Shown one piece after another: positions 7,733-15,986 of a stretch of DNA of 18,210 nucleotides (position 1 is its first letter; each line of letters begins with the position of its first letter). Below the pieces are notes generated by a model that saw only the letters and a program-made list of their open reading frames with translations, searched no databases and had not been told where the DNA came from. The DNA is from Casimicrobiaceae bacterium (lineage in GTDB: Bacteria; Pseudomonadota; Gammaproteobacteria; Burkholderiales; Casimicrobiaceae), in the NCBI GenBank assembly GCA_955652025.1, contig CATPAO010000173.1:1-18210 (forward strand). The letters run 5' to 3'. Position numbers and translations under genes: made by a program.

Positions 7733-8689
7733 ATGTTCGATCTCTTCAAGCCCAAAGCGTCGGTGCCGTCGGCCGATGCGGCTTCCTGGACCGAACGGCT
7801 CAAGTCGGGCCTGTCGGTCTCGCGGGGCAAATTGTCGGGCGCGCTTTGCGGCGTGCTCGCGCACCGGGCGCTCGACGACCTGGCGCTGCACGATCTGGAA
7901 TCGGCACTGCTGACCGCGGATGTCGGCGTCGCGGCGACGGCGCACCTGCTGGACGACATGAAGGCGCGCTACCGGCGTTCGGGACCCGATGCCGACCCGC
8001 GGGCGATCCTGCGGGCGTCACTCAACGCGCTGCTCGAGCCGCTCGAAGCGCCGTTGCTGGTCTCCGACGCCCGGCCGTTCGTCATCATGCTGGCCGGCGT
8101 CAATGGCGCTGGCAAGACGACCTCGGTCGGCAAGCTCGCCAAATGGCTGCAACAGCAGGGTCTCGCGGTGCTGCTCGCCGCCGGCGACACGTTCCGGGCC
8201 GCCGCTCGCGAGCAGTTGGCCGTTTGGGGCGAGCGCAACGGTGTCGCGGTGATCCAGCAGCACGGCGGCGACGCGGCGGCGGTGATCTTCGACGCGATCA
8301 ACGCCGCGCGTGCCCGCGACATTCATGTGGTGCTGGCCGACACCGCCGGCCGTCTGGCCACGCAGGCGCACCTGATGGACGAGCTTTCGAAAATCAAGCG
8401 CGTGATCGCCAAGGCGCAACCCGGCGCGCCGCATGAGGTGCTCTTGGTGGTCGACGCAAACACCGGCCAGAACGCGGTGGCCCAAGTCGCGGCGTTCGAC
8501 CGCGCGGTTGGCCTGACGGGTCTCGTCCTGACCAAGCTCGACGGCAGCGCCAAGGGGGGCGTCGTCGCCGCGATTGCCGAGCAGCACCCCGTCCCGCTCA
8601 AGTTCATCGGCGTGGGTGAGGGCGTCGACGACTTGCGTCCATTCATCGTCTCCGAATTCGTCGACGCGCTCCTTCCCGACGCCGCTTAG
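7733..8689 (+). CDS. ftsY: Signal recognition particle receptor FtsY
   Basis: FtsY is the SRP receptor GTPase that docks ribosome-nascent chain-SRP complexes at the inner membrane. The 318-residue protein has the N domain (about 35-105) and the G domain. The latter contains G1 GVNGAGKTT (122-130), GDTFRAAAREQL (151-162), DTAGR (203-207), TKLDGSAKGG (267-276) and FIGVGEGVDDL (291-301). These distinguish FtsY from Ffh, as does the lack of a C-terminal M domain. The start at 7733 gives MFDLFKPK, a typical short amphipathic FtsY beginning. The acidic A domain is almost absent, since only about 35 residues precede the NG core (E. coli FtsY has 497 residues). It is divergent from rsmD and upstream of rpoH. 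Confidence 0.97.
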   Translation: MFDLFKPKASVPSADAASWTERLKSGLSVSRGKLSGALCGVLAHRALDDLALHDLESALLTADVGVAATAHLLDDMKARYRRSGPDADPRAILRASLNALLEPLEAPLLVSDARPFVIMLAGVNGAGKTTSVGKLAKWLQQQGLAVLLAAGDTFRAAAREQLAVWGERNGVAVIQQHGGDAAAVIFDAINAARARDIHVVLADTAGRLATQAHLMDELSKIKRVIAKAQPGAPHEVLLVVDANTGQNAVAQVAAFDRAVGLTGLVLTKLDGSAKGGVVAAIAEQHPVPLKFIGVGEGVDDLRPFIVSEFVDALLPDAA

Positions 8690-8782
8690 CCCGGCGACCT
8701 GCAAGGGCGAGTGCCCACTTCGGCAGTGATTGTCTATTTTCCGCAGTCGAAGGTTGCGCACGCCGGCACCCTCAGATGGTGG

Positions 8783-8825
8783 GGCGGGACGGGGTTCGTG
8801 CGCACCGGCCGCGGTTCGTCCCGCC
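8783..8825. repeat. Inverted repeat in the ftsY-rpoH gap (distal)
   Basis: GGCGGGAC (8783-8790) and GTCCCGCC (8818-8825) are perfect 8-bp arms separated by 27 bases. The spacer contains the self-complementary GTGCGCAC (8798-8805) and a repeated GGTTCGT. It lies about 95 bases after ftsY. It could fold in the ftsY transcript end, but no T-run follows. Confidence 0.4.
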
Positions 8826-8844
8826 AGAATCGCGGTCCGTCATA

Positions 8845-8863
8845 CCCGACTGGATCAGTCGGG
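8845..8863. repeat. Tight inverted repeat just upstream of the rpoH promoter
   Basis: CCCGACTG (8845-8852) and CAGTCGGG (8856-8863) are perfect 8-bp arms around GAT. The right arm ends 15 bases before CIRCE and abuts the expected -35 zone. A 3-base spacer with no T-run is compatible with either a protein-binding operator or a hairpin. The function is unknown. Confidence 0.5.
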
Positions 8864-8865
8864 AA

Positions 8866-8893
8866 CTTTGGGCGATGATTAGCACTCTCTAAT
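8866..8893 (+). promoter_or_regulatory. Candidate sigma-70 promoter of rpoH
   Basis: TCTAAT (8888-8893) matches the -10 consensus at five of six positions and lies inside the CIRCE spacer. The -35 is poor: CTTTGG at 8866-8871 with a 16-base spacer, or ACTTTG at 8865-8870 with 17. Transcription would begin near 8900 and give a leader of roughly 70 bases. TAAACT (8903-8908) is a weaker alternative -10. Confidence 0.4.
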
Positions 8894-8905
8894 GGCGAGT
8901 GCTAA
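8879..8905. promoter_or_regulatory. CIRCE operator (HrcA-binding site) upstream of rpoH
   Basis: TTAGCACTC (8879-8887) and GAGTGCTAA (8897-8905) are separated by exactly nine bases. This is a perfect match to the CIRCE consensus bound by the heat-shock repressor HrcA. It ends 67 bases before the rpoH start and covers the best -10 candidate, so HrcA binding should block RNA polymerase. HrcA activity depends on the GroE chaperonin in the known systems. The hrcA gene is not in this window. Confidence 0.95.
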
Positions 8906-8972
8906 ACTTGTGGCAGACCCGGATGGCGCTCGGCACTGCAAACCGGCCTGCCGCCAAGACGAGGAGAACTGA

Positions 8973-9827
<855 letters not shown>

Positions 9828-9845
9828 CGAGATCGAAATGTCGAT

Positions 9846-9875
9846 AACGCCGGCCCCGCGGGCCGGCGTTTTTTT
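9846..9875 (+). terminator. Rho-independent terminator of rpoH
   Basis: ACGCCGGCCC (9847-9856) pairs perfectly with GGGCCGGCGT (9860-9869) around the loop CGC. A further A-T pair extends the stem, and seven Ts run from 9869 to 9875. It starts about 20 bases after the rpoH stop. Read from the kup side, the stem is followed by only two Ts, so it mainly serves rpoH. Confidence 0.93.
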
Positions 9876-9907
9876 GGGCGCCCTAACGATGCCCCAAGTC
9901 GCTAAAG

Positions 9908-11815
9908 CTAAAGCTCGACTTGCGTTCCCAGCTCCACCACGCGGTTGGTCGGAATCTGGAAGAACTCCGACGCCTTGATCGCGTTCTTCGACATCGACAC
10001 GAATAGCTTTTCGCGCCACAGCGCCATTCGCGGGGCAACGGTCGCGATCAGCGTTTCGCGCGAGACGAAGAACGACGTCTCCATCATGTCGAACGCGAAG
10101 CCCTTGCGCCCGCATTCCTCGAGGAGCGCGGGAACGTCGGGGTCCTCCTTGAAGCCGTAATCCGCCGTCATCTTGTAGAAATCGCTGCCGAGCGACTTGA
10201 TGTCGTAGCGTGTCTCGCCCTCGGCCACGAACGGGATGTCGCGCATCACGACGGTCAGGAGCACGATCCGTCTATGCAGCACCTTGTTGTGCTTGAGGTT
10301 GTGCAGCAACGCGTGCGGCACCCGGTTCTGCGTCGACGTCAGGAACACCGCGGTGCCCGGAACGCGCGTCGGCGGCGACGCCTCGATGCTCTGGATGAAG
10401 AGGTCGAGCGGCATCGCATCCTCGGCGAGCCGTTCCATCAACACGATGCGGCCGCGCTTCCACGTCGTCAGGAGCGTGAAGACGATGATCCCGATGAGGA
10501 TCGGGAACCAGCCGCCGTCGGGAATCTTGAGCGCGTTCGAGGAAAGGAACGTGAGATCGATCAGGATGAGCGGCGTGGCGATCGCCACGGCAAGCCACGT
10601 CGGCCAGTCCCACAGTTGCCGCATGACGACAAAGATCAGGATGGAGTCGATCAGCATCGCCAGTGTCACCGCGATACCGTACGCGCCGGCCAGGTTGCCG
10701 GAGTTGCGGAATCCGACGACGAGCGCGATCACCGCGGCGAGCAACGTCCAGTTGATGAACGGCACGTAGATCTGGCCGATCGCGCGTTCGGACGTGTGCT
10801 CGATCGTCAGGCGCGGGCAATAGCCCATCTGGATCGCCGCGCGCGTGAGCGAAAACGCGCCGGAAATGACCGCCTGCGACGCGATGATCGCCGCGGCCGT
10901 TGCGAGCACGAGGAGCGGGACCAGCGCCCCGTCCGGCGCGAGGAGGTAGAAGGGATTCTTGATCGCCGTCGGGTCGCCCAGGATCAGCGCGCCCTGGCCG
11001 AAATAATTGAGGACGAGCGCCGGCATCACGAAAAAGAGCCACGCGCGGCGGATCGGGCTCTTCCCGAAATGGCCCATGTCGGCGTACAGCGCCTCGGTGC
11101 CCGTCACCGCCAGCACAACGGCGCCGAACGCCAACAAAGCGGCGACCGTATCGTCCGTAATGAACGCGAACGCATACCTCGGGTTCAGCGCCGCCAGAAC
11201 CTCCGGACGCGCATCGATTTCCAGCGCGCCCAACACGCCGAGCGTCGCGAACCACACGCACATCACCGGGCCGAAGATCGCGCCAATGCTCGTGGTGCCG
11301 CGCTTCTGGATCGCGAACAGCACGACCATGATCACGACGGCCACCGGCACGACGTAAGGCCGCAAGGGCGGCGCGATGACCTCGAGCCCCTCGACGGCGC
11401 CCAGCACCGTGATCGCGGGCGTGATCATCCCGTCGCCGTAGAACATCGCCGCGCCGAAGATGCCGAGCCCGACCAGCCACCAGCGGCGCCGCGGCGCGCG
11501 CTCGAGTCGGCGCGAAACGAGCGCGGTCAGCGCGAGAATGCCGCCTTCGCCGCGGTTGTCGGCGCGCATGATCAGCGTGATGTACTTGAGCGTGACCACG
11601 ACGACCAACGCCCAGAAGATCACCGACAGCACACCCAGCACGTTGTCGTGCGTCAGCGCGAGGCCGTGCGTTCCGGTGAACGCGGTACGAAGCGTGTAGA
11701 GCGGGCTCGTGCCGATGTCGCCGTACACGATGCCGATCGCGCCGACGACGAGCGGCGCCATACGCTCGCGTCTGCCCGCGCAAGCGACGGCCGGGTTCAG
11801 CGCCTCAGAACTCAC
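9908..11815 (-). CDS. kup: Kup-family low-affinity potassium uptake protein
   Basis: Kup (TrkD) is an inner-membrane K+/H+ symporter. The N-terminal signature IVYGDIGTSPLYTLRT is at about residues 29-44. GEGGILAL, FYGDGMITPAI and about twelve hydrophobic helices follow. A cytoplasmic C-terminal domain runs from roughly residue 470 (ERLAEDAMPLDLFIQSI onward). The GTG at 11815 gives 635 residues, close to E. coli Kup (622), and begins 14 bases after the ntrX stop. The ATG at 11761 (MAPLVVGAIG) gives 617 residues but leaves only four or five residues before the first membrane helix, so I prefer GTG with moderate certainty. The gene ends in two in-frame TAG stops separated by CTT, part of a CTTTAG duplication. 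It is the last gene of the fmt-to-ntrX series. Confidence 0.95.
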   Translation of the reverse strand: MSSEALNPAVACAGRRERMAPLVVGAIGIVYGDIGTSPLYTLRTAFTGTHGLALTHDNVLGVLSVIFWALVVVVTLKYITLIMRADNRGEGGILALTALVSRRLERAPRRRWWLVGLGIFGAAMFYGDGMITPAITVLGAVEGLEVIAPPLRPYVVPVAVVIMVVLFAIQKRGTTSIGAIFGPVMCVWFATLGVLGALEIDARPEVLAALNPRYAFAFITDDTVAALLAFGAVVLAVTGTEALYADMGHFGKSPIRRAWLFFVMPALVLNYFGQGALILGDPTAIKNPFYLLAPDGALVPLLVLATAAAIIASQAVISGAFSLTRAAIQMGYCPRLTIEHTSERAIGQIYVPFINWTLLAAVIALVVGFRNSGNLAGAYGIAVTLAMLIDSILIFVVMRQLWDWPTWLAVAIATPLILIDLTFLSSNALKIPDGGWFPILIGIIVFTLLTTWKRGRIVLMERLAEDAMPLDLFIQSIEASPPTRVPGTAVFLTSTQNRVPHALLHNLKHNKVLHRRIVLLTVVMRDIPFVAEGETRYDIKSLGSDFYKMTADYGFKEDPDVPALLEECGRKGFAFDMMETSFFVSRETLIATVAPRMALWREKLFVSMSKNAIKASEFFQIPTNRVVELGTQVEL

Positions 11816-11829
11816 GCGGATCGTCGGCT

Positions 11830-13119
11830 TCAAACCACGGTAGTGTCGTCGCCGCGTCGCGAAAAGCGGATGTTGAGCTGTTTCAATTTGCGGTAGAGAT
11901 GCGTGCGCTCGAGGCCCGCCTTCTCGGCGACCTTGCTCATGTTGCTCTGCTCGCGACCCAGGAGCTGCTCGAAATAGATCCGCTCGAACGCCTCGCGCGC
12001 CTCGCGAAGCGGCAGGTCGAAAAACCGCGCGGTGATCTCGGGCGCCACCGCCCGGTTCGGCGCTGCCGCTTCGCCCAGGAGGCGCTTCACATGATCCGCG
12101 GTGATTTCGCCGCGAACCACCTGCAGGTTCTCGACGACGCCGGCAAGATGGTCGAGATTGCCCGGCCAGTGCGCATTGGTGAGCGCCGTCAGCGCGACGG
12201 GAGGCAGCGCCGACAAGAGCGGCGACGCGTGCTCGCCCGTTTTCGACTCGCGCCAATAACGCTCGATCAGCGGCGGGATGTCGTCGCGCCGGGTACGAAG
12301 CGGCGGCAGCATCACCGCGCTGGCGGAGAGCTCCGAAAGCAACGCCGCGTCGAACTTGCCCTCGGTCGCGAGATTGCCGAGAGGCTCGGCGCTGGTAGCG
12401 ACGAGCGTCACGTTGTGCTTTTCGAGCTTGCCCAACAGGAACGCGAGGCCCTTTTGCTCCGCCTTCGAATACAGCCCGATCTCGGGGCAGTAGAGAATGC
12501 CCTCGTGCGCTTCGTCGATCAACGACAACGGATTGTTGAGAAAACGGGTGCCGTTGCCGAGGACGACGAACGGCGCGTCGGCCGTTTGCAGCGCGCGCGC
12601 CGCAATATCGTGACCGGTGCCGGGCTCGCCCACGATCAACACCACGCGTCGCGTGCCTGCGATCTCCTCGAGCGCGCGTTCGGTTTGCCGGATCGCCGCG
12701 CCCGTGCCAAGCATCGACAGCGAAACCCGCCGCGGCTCCTTCGCCGCCGCCGTCTTGAACGCGCGCGAGATCGTCGTCAGCAGCTTGGACAGTCCGATCG
12801 GCTTTTCCAGGAAGTCGAACGCGCCGATCTTCGTAGCCTCCACCGCCGTCTCGATCGTGCCGTGCCCGGACATCATGATCACCGGCATCGTGACGAGCCC
12901 CGCCGCGCCCCATTCGCGCAGAAGGGTCACGCCGTCGGTGTCGGGCATCCAAATGTCGAGCAGCACGAGCGCCGGTTGCTGGCGCTGACGGTAGCGGCGG
13001 GCTTCGCCGGCATTCTCGGCGGTCGCGACGCGGTAGCCTTCGTCCTGCAGGATCTCGGAGAGCAGTTCGCGGATGCCGACTTCGTCGTCGACGATCAAGA
13101 TTTCTCGGGCTGGAGCCAT
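11830..13119 (-). CDS. ntrX: NtrX-like response regulator with degenerate AAA+ domain
   Basis: This 429-residue regulator has the NtrC/NtrX domain order. The receiver is complete: Asp11, Asp12, phospho-acceptor Asp55 in LLDIWMPD, Ser84 in MMSGHG, and Lys106 in FLEKP. The Fis-type helix-turn-helix is intact (NMSKVAEKAGLERTHLYRKL, 393-412). The central AAA+ domain is eroded. Walker A reads GEPGTGH (164-170) with His in place of Lys. Walker B reads ILYCPEIG (208-215) with Pro in place of the Asp of DE. The GAFTGA segment expected between them is missing, and WPGNLDHL (318-325) lacks the sensor II arginine of WPGNVREL. It should still be phosphorylated and bind DNA, but should not hydrolyse ATP or activate sigma-54 polymerase. 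It lies 24 bases after ntrY, its likely kinase. Confidence 0.88.
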   Translation of the reverse strand: MAPAREILIVDDEVGIRELLSEILQDEGYRVATAENAGEARRYRQRQQPALVLLDIWMPDTDGVTLLREWGAAGLVTMPVIMMSGHGTIETAVEATKIGAFDFLEKPIGLSKLLTTISRAFKTAAAKEPRRVSLSMLGTGAAIRQTERALEEIAGTRRVVLIVGEPGTGHDIAARALQTADAPFVVLGNGTRFLNNPLSLIDEAHEGILYCPEIGLYSKAEQKGLAFLLGKLEKHNVTLVATSAEPLGNLATEGKFDAALLSELSASAVMLPPLRTRRDDIPPLIERYWRESKTGEHASPLLSALPPVALTALTNAHWPGNLDHLAGVVENLQVVRGEITADHVKRLLGEAAAPNRAVAPEITARFFDLPLREAREAFERIYFEQLLGREQSNMSKVAEKAGLERTHLYRKLKQLNIRFSRRGDDTTVV

Positions 13120-13143
13120 GAATGATTCCGGAGGATGGCGCTT

Positions 13144-15309
13144 TTAAGCGGCGGCGGCCGCGGTCGTGTGGATCGCGGGGAAGACGAGCGTGACCCGCGC
13201 GCCGCGCGGCGCTGTGTTCTCCAGCACTACCCGCCCGCGGTGCTCGTCGACGATCTTTTTCACGATGGCGAGCCCGAGCCCGGTCCCTTTCGCCTTCGTC
13301 GTCACGTAGGGCTCGAACGCGTGCTCGATCATGTCGGGGTCGAAACCGGGGCCGTGGTCGGCGAACGTGAGCCTCGCCTCGCCTCCCATTCCGGTGAGCG
13401 AGATTGCGAATCGTGGATCGGCGATGTCGGCCTGGGCGTCGACGGCATTTTGCAAAAGGTTGTGGAACACCTGGCGGAGGCGAGTGGGCTCGCCTTGGAT
13501 TATGACCGGTACATCCGGGAGTGCCAGCGCAACGTGGGGGCGCAGATTGTCGTACAGAGCGAGCACGTCGAGCAAGAGGGCGGCCAAATCGACGCTTTGC
13601 ATCTGTCCCGGGCGCGGCTGGCGCGCGTAGATCGCGAAGTCGTCGACCATGTTCTTCATCGCGGCGACCTGCGAGACGATCGTCTGCGTGCCCCGGCGCA
13701 GCGTGTCGGCGTCGGCGCCCTCGAGCCGCGGCGCCAGCTTGACCGCGAGCCGCTCGGCGGAGAGCTGGATCGGCGTCAGCGGATTCTTGATCTCGTGCGC
13801 AAGACGGCGCGCGACTTCCGCCCACGCCGCGTCGCGCTGCGCCTGCACGAGCTCGGAGACGTCGTCGAACACCACCACGTAGCCCGGCACCGCCGCGCCG
13901 GGCAGACGCGTTCCGCGCATCAGGACCGTGCGCGGCTGCCCCGCGACGGCCAGCTCGGCCTCTTTCTGCCACTGCCCGTTCCGCGCGGATCGGAATCCGT
14001 CGGCGACGAGCTCGGCGAACGAGGCGAGCGCCGGCAGCCGCTTCCCCCACTCGGCCAGCGGCATGTCGATGAGCTCCGCCGTCGGCTGCTGGAGGATCAC
14101 CGCCGCGCTCGGATTGTCGGTGCGGAGCCGGTATCGGTCGTCGAACGCCAGCACGCCGGCGGACAGGTTGCCGAGGACGCTTTTGAGGTACGCGTTCGCC
14201 GTCTCGATCGCGCGGCGCGAATCCTCTGTCTTGGCCTGCGCGTCCGCCAGTTGCGATGTCATCGTATTGAAGGACTCGGTGAGCACGCCGAGCTCGTCCT
14301 TGGACGTCACCGGCTGGCGGCGCGAGAAATCGCCTTGCGCGACCGCGCGCGTCCCTTCGGCCAACAGACCGAGCGGCGCGGCGAAGCGTTCGGAAAGCAC
14401 GACGGCGAGTCCGAGCGCACAAGTGAGCGCGAGCAACAGCGTCAGCGTCAACGTCAGCGCGTAGAGCCGCTTGAGCGCGCTTCGCGAGAACGAGATCTCC
14501 TGGTAATCGCGTGCGCCGGCCTGGACTTTTTCCATGTCCTGCGCGAGCGCTTTCGGCACGGGCTCGATCACTTGCAGTACGCGGAGCGGATCGAGCCGGT
14601 CGCCGCTGTTCACCGGAACGACGACGCGGAGCACCAGTCCGGAATCGGTCGTCTGCTCGGCTTCCGCGTAAGTCTGCTGCAAGCGCGCGCGGCGGAGCGC
14701 CCGCGCGGGCGGCGGCTCGGGCGTCGCCGTCGACGTCGCGGTCCCGGCAAGCGCCAGCACATTGCCCGACGTCGAGTAGAGCGCCGCCTCGGAGATGCCT
14801 GCCTGCTCGGCGGCGCGGGACAGCGCGCTGCCGGGATTGCCGGGCGCATCGGAGAGCGCCTGCGCGACCTGCGTCGCGCGATTCGAGGTCTCACGAAGCA
14901 GATAGTCGAGCGAGCTGCGACCCAAATTGATTCCGCCGTCGAGCGCGCGGTCGACGCGCACGTCGAACCAGCTCTCGATGCTCTTGCCGAGAAACTGCAC
15001 CGAGACCGCATAGACGAGCGCACCCGGGAGAACCGCGACCAGCACGAACAGGAACACGAGGCGCACCGCGAGCCGCGAACCGAAGACACCGGCTTTCAGG
15101 TTGCGTCGCAAGCGCGTCAGCTGCCACCCGACGACCAGCATCAGCAGGCCGACCATCACCGCGTTCAACACGAGCAACGCGTTGTAGTTGCCCGCGAACA
15201 ACTGCGTGTTGGCGGTCGCCGTCGCGAGCAGGAACAGCGCGATCGCCGCGAGGCATGCGACGACAAGCAACATCCAGCGCACGCCGCGCGAGGGAAAGCG
15301 TCCGCTCAC
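13144..15309 (-). CDS. ntrY: NtrY-like membrane sensor histidine kinase
   Basis: This 721-residue kinase has hydrophobic helices near 12-32, 43-63 and 83-103, then an extracytoplasmic region to about 281 and a fourth helix near 282-304. A HAMP domain (305-360) and a PAS domain (370-490) follow. The HisKA motif RRLAHEIKNPLTPIQLSAER has His505, and the HATPase domain has the N box NLLQNAVDAQ (617-626), DHGPGFD (651-657) and GTGLGLAIVKK (675-685). All catalytic motifs look intact. The NtrY assignment rests on this architecture and on the adjacent ntrX-like gene. The start is the GTG at 15309, whose first bases overlap the stop of the DUF4390 gene as GTGA, implying coupled translation. In other bacteria NtrY/NtrX has been linked to nitrogen or redox/respiratory signals; the signal here is unknown. 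Confidence 0.92.
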   Translation of the reverse strand: MSGRFPSRGVRWMLLVVACLAAIALFLLATATANTQLFAGNYNALLVLNAVMVGLLMLVVGWQLTRLRRNLKAGVFGSRLAVRLVFLFVLVAVLPGALVYAVSVQFLGKSIESWFDVRVDRALDGGINLGRSSLDYLLRETSNRATQVAQALSDAPGNPGSALSRAAEQAGISEAALYSTSGNVLALAGTATSTATPEPPPARALRRARLQQTYAEAEQTTDSGLVLRVVVPVNSGDRLDPLRVLQVIEPVPKALAQDMEKVQAGARDYQEISFSRSALKRLYALTLTLTLLLALTCALGLAVVLSERFAAPLGLLAEGTRAVAQGDFSRRQPVTSKDELGVLTESFNTMTSQLADAQAKTEDSRRAIETANAYLKSVLGNLSAGVLAFDDRYRLRTDNPSAAVILQQPTAELIDMPLAEWGKRLPALASFAELVADGFRSARNGQWQKEAELAVAGQPRTVLMRGTRLPGAAVPGYVVVFDDVSELVQAQRDAAWAEVARRLAHEIKNPLTPIQLSAERLAVKLAPRLEGADADTLRRGTQTIVSQVAAMKNMVDDFAIYARQPRPGQMQSVDLAALLLDVLALYDNLRPHVALALPDVPVIIQGEPTRLRQVFHNLLQNAVDAQADIADPRFAISLTGMGGEARLTFADHGPGFDPDMIEHAFEPYVTTKAKGTGLGLAIVKKIVDEHRGRVVLENTAPRGARVTLVFPAIHTTAAAAA

Positions 15310-15905
15310 GGGCTATACCCCCACCGGTGCCAATCGGACGCGAGTTGCCACTCGCGCGACGCCAGCGCATTCACCTGGAAAGGCTTCGGCAATTGATTGA
15401 CGTCGAGCTTGATGCGGATCGCCGCCTCGTAGCGGCCCTCCTTCACAAGCGCGTCGGCGCGTCCGACCGGTCGCGACGCGACGCGACCGATAAAGCGCTC
15501 GACCTCTTCCAGCGACTCGAACGCTTGCCCGAGCGGTCCGCTCGCCACGCGGTACTTTTGGGTCAGCGCCAAATACGACACGCGGTAGGTGATCGACCAC
15601 TCGGCGATCTTTTCGTCGAGCCAGTACCAGCGCGCGCGTAAGAGCTCGAACTCGACGGTGAAATAAAGCGGAATGCCTTTTTGCAACGCCTCCTCGAGCG
15701 ACGGCGTCAACGTGAGGCCGAACTCGGCGGAAAGGATGAGATCGCCCTCGTCGACGCGCAGTTCGGCGCTTTTCACCGGCACGACATCGGCGTGCGCCGG
15801 CGGCGCCGGCAGCGCCAATCCGATCACCGCGGCCCCAAGGAGGCACAGCGTTCTGCGGCGCGCGAGCGCGGACAAGGAGGGAAGGGTGCGGGGGCAGTGC
15901 GGCAT
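15306..15905 (-). CDS. DUF4390 family exported protein
   Basis: This 199-residue protein belongs to the uncharacterised DUF4390 family, found between rsmB and ntrY in betaproteobacteria. A twin-arginine-like basic stretch is followed by a hydrophobic core (CLLGAAVIGLALPAPPAHA) with likely cleavage after AHA at about residue 39, so it is predicted to be periplasmic. Family-like segments are LTPSLEEALQKGIPLYFTVE, RARWYWLDEKIA and YRVSYLALTQKYR. Its stop overlaps the ntrY GTG. That coupling and the extracytoplasmic sensing region of NtrY suggest it could influence the kinase signal, but this is only inference. The function is unknown. Confidence 0.88.
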   Translation of the reverse strand: MPHCPRTLPSLSALARRRTLCLLGAAVIGLALPAPPAHADVVPVKSAELRVDEGDLILSAEFGLTLTPSLEEALQKGIPLYFTVEFELLRARWYWLDEKIAEWSITYRVSYLALTQKYRVASGPLGQAFESLEEVERFIGRVASRPVGRADALVKEGRYEAAIRIKLDVNQLPKPFQVNALASREWQLASDWHRWGYSP

Positions 15906-15934
15906 GCCGGCAACGTGCGCACGAGTCTCGCGGC

Positions 15935-15963
15935 ACCGTGACGGCGACTTCCCGCGTCACGGT
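15935..15963. repeat. 9-bp inverted repeat between rsmB and the DUF4390 gene
   Basis: ACCGTGACG (15935-15943) and CGTCACGGT (15955-15963) are perfect arms around 11 bases. They lie in the 81-base gap (15906-15986), the longest inside this otherwise compact operon. The repeat could be an operator for an internal promoter of the DUF4390-ntrYX-kup part, or an RNA hairpin after rsmB. No T-run is present on the minus strand. Confidence 0.45.
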
Positions 15964-15986
15964 CGCGCCGGCGGCCGGACGCCGCG

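Noticed and set aside
9847-9869. Rho-independent terminator also for kup
   Set aside because: The stem is symmetric, but on the minus strand only two Ts follow it, so efficient termination in that direction is not supported.
10274-11896. Plus-strand open frame antisense to kup
   Set aside because: Highly charged His/Arg/Asp sequence produced by the reverse complement of hydrophobic kup codons; no independent support.
9908-14422. Very long minus-strand open frame (about 1500 codons) that ends as kup
   Set aside because: Only the part up to about 11815 is Kup. Upstream the same frame runs out of register through ntrX and ntrY and gives arginine/alanine-rich sequence with no domain. It is a GC-rich shadow, not a fusion protein.
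13135-15396. Plus-strand open frame of about 750 codons antisense to ntrY
   Set aside because: It mirrors the ntrY coding strand, is rich in Arg, Gln and His with no recognisable motif, and has no ribosome-binding site. It is typical antisense openness in high-GC DNA.
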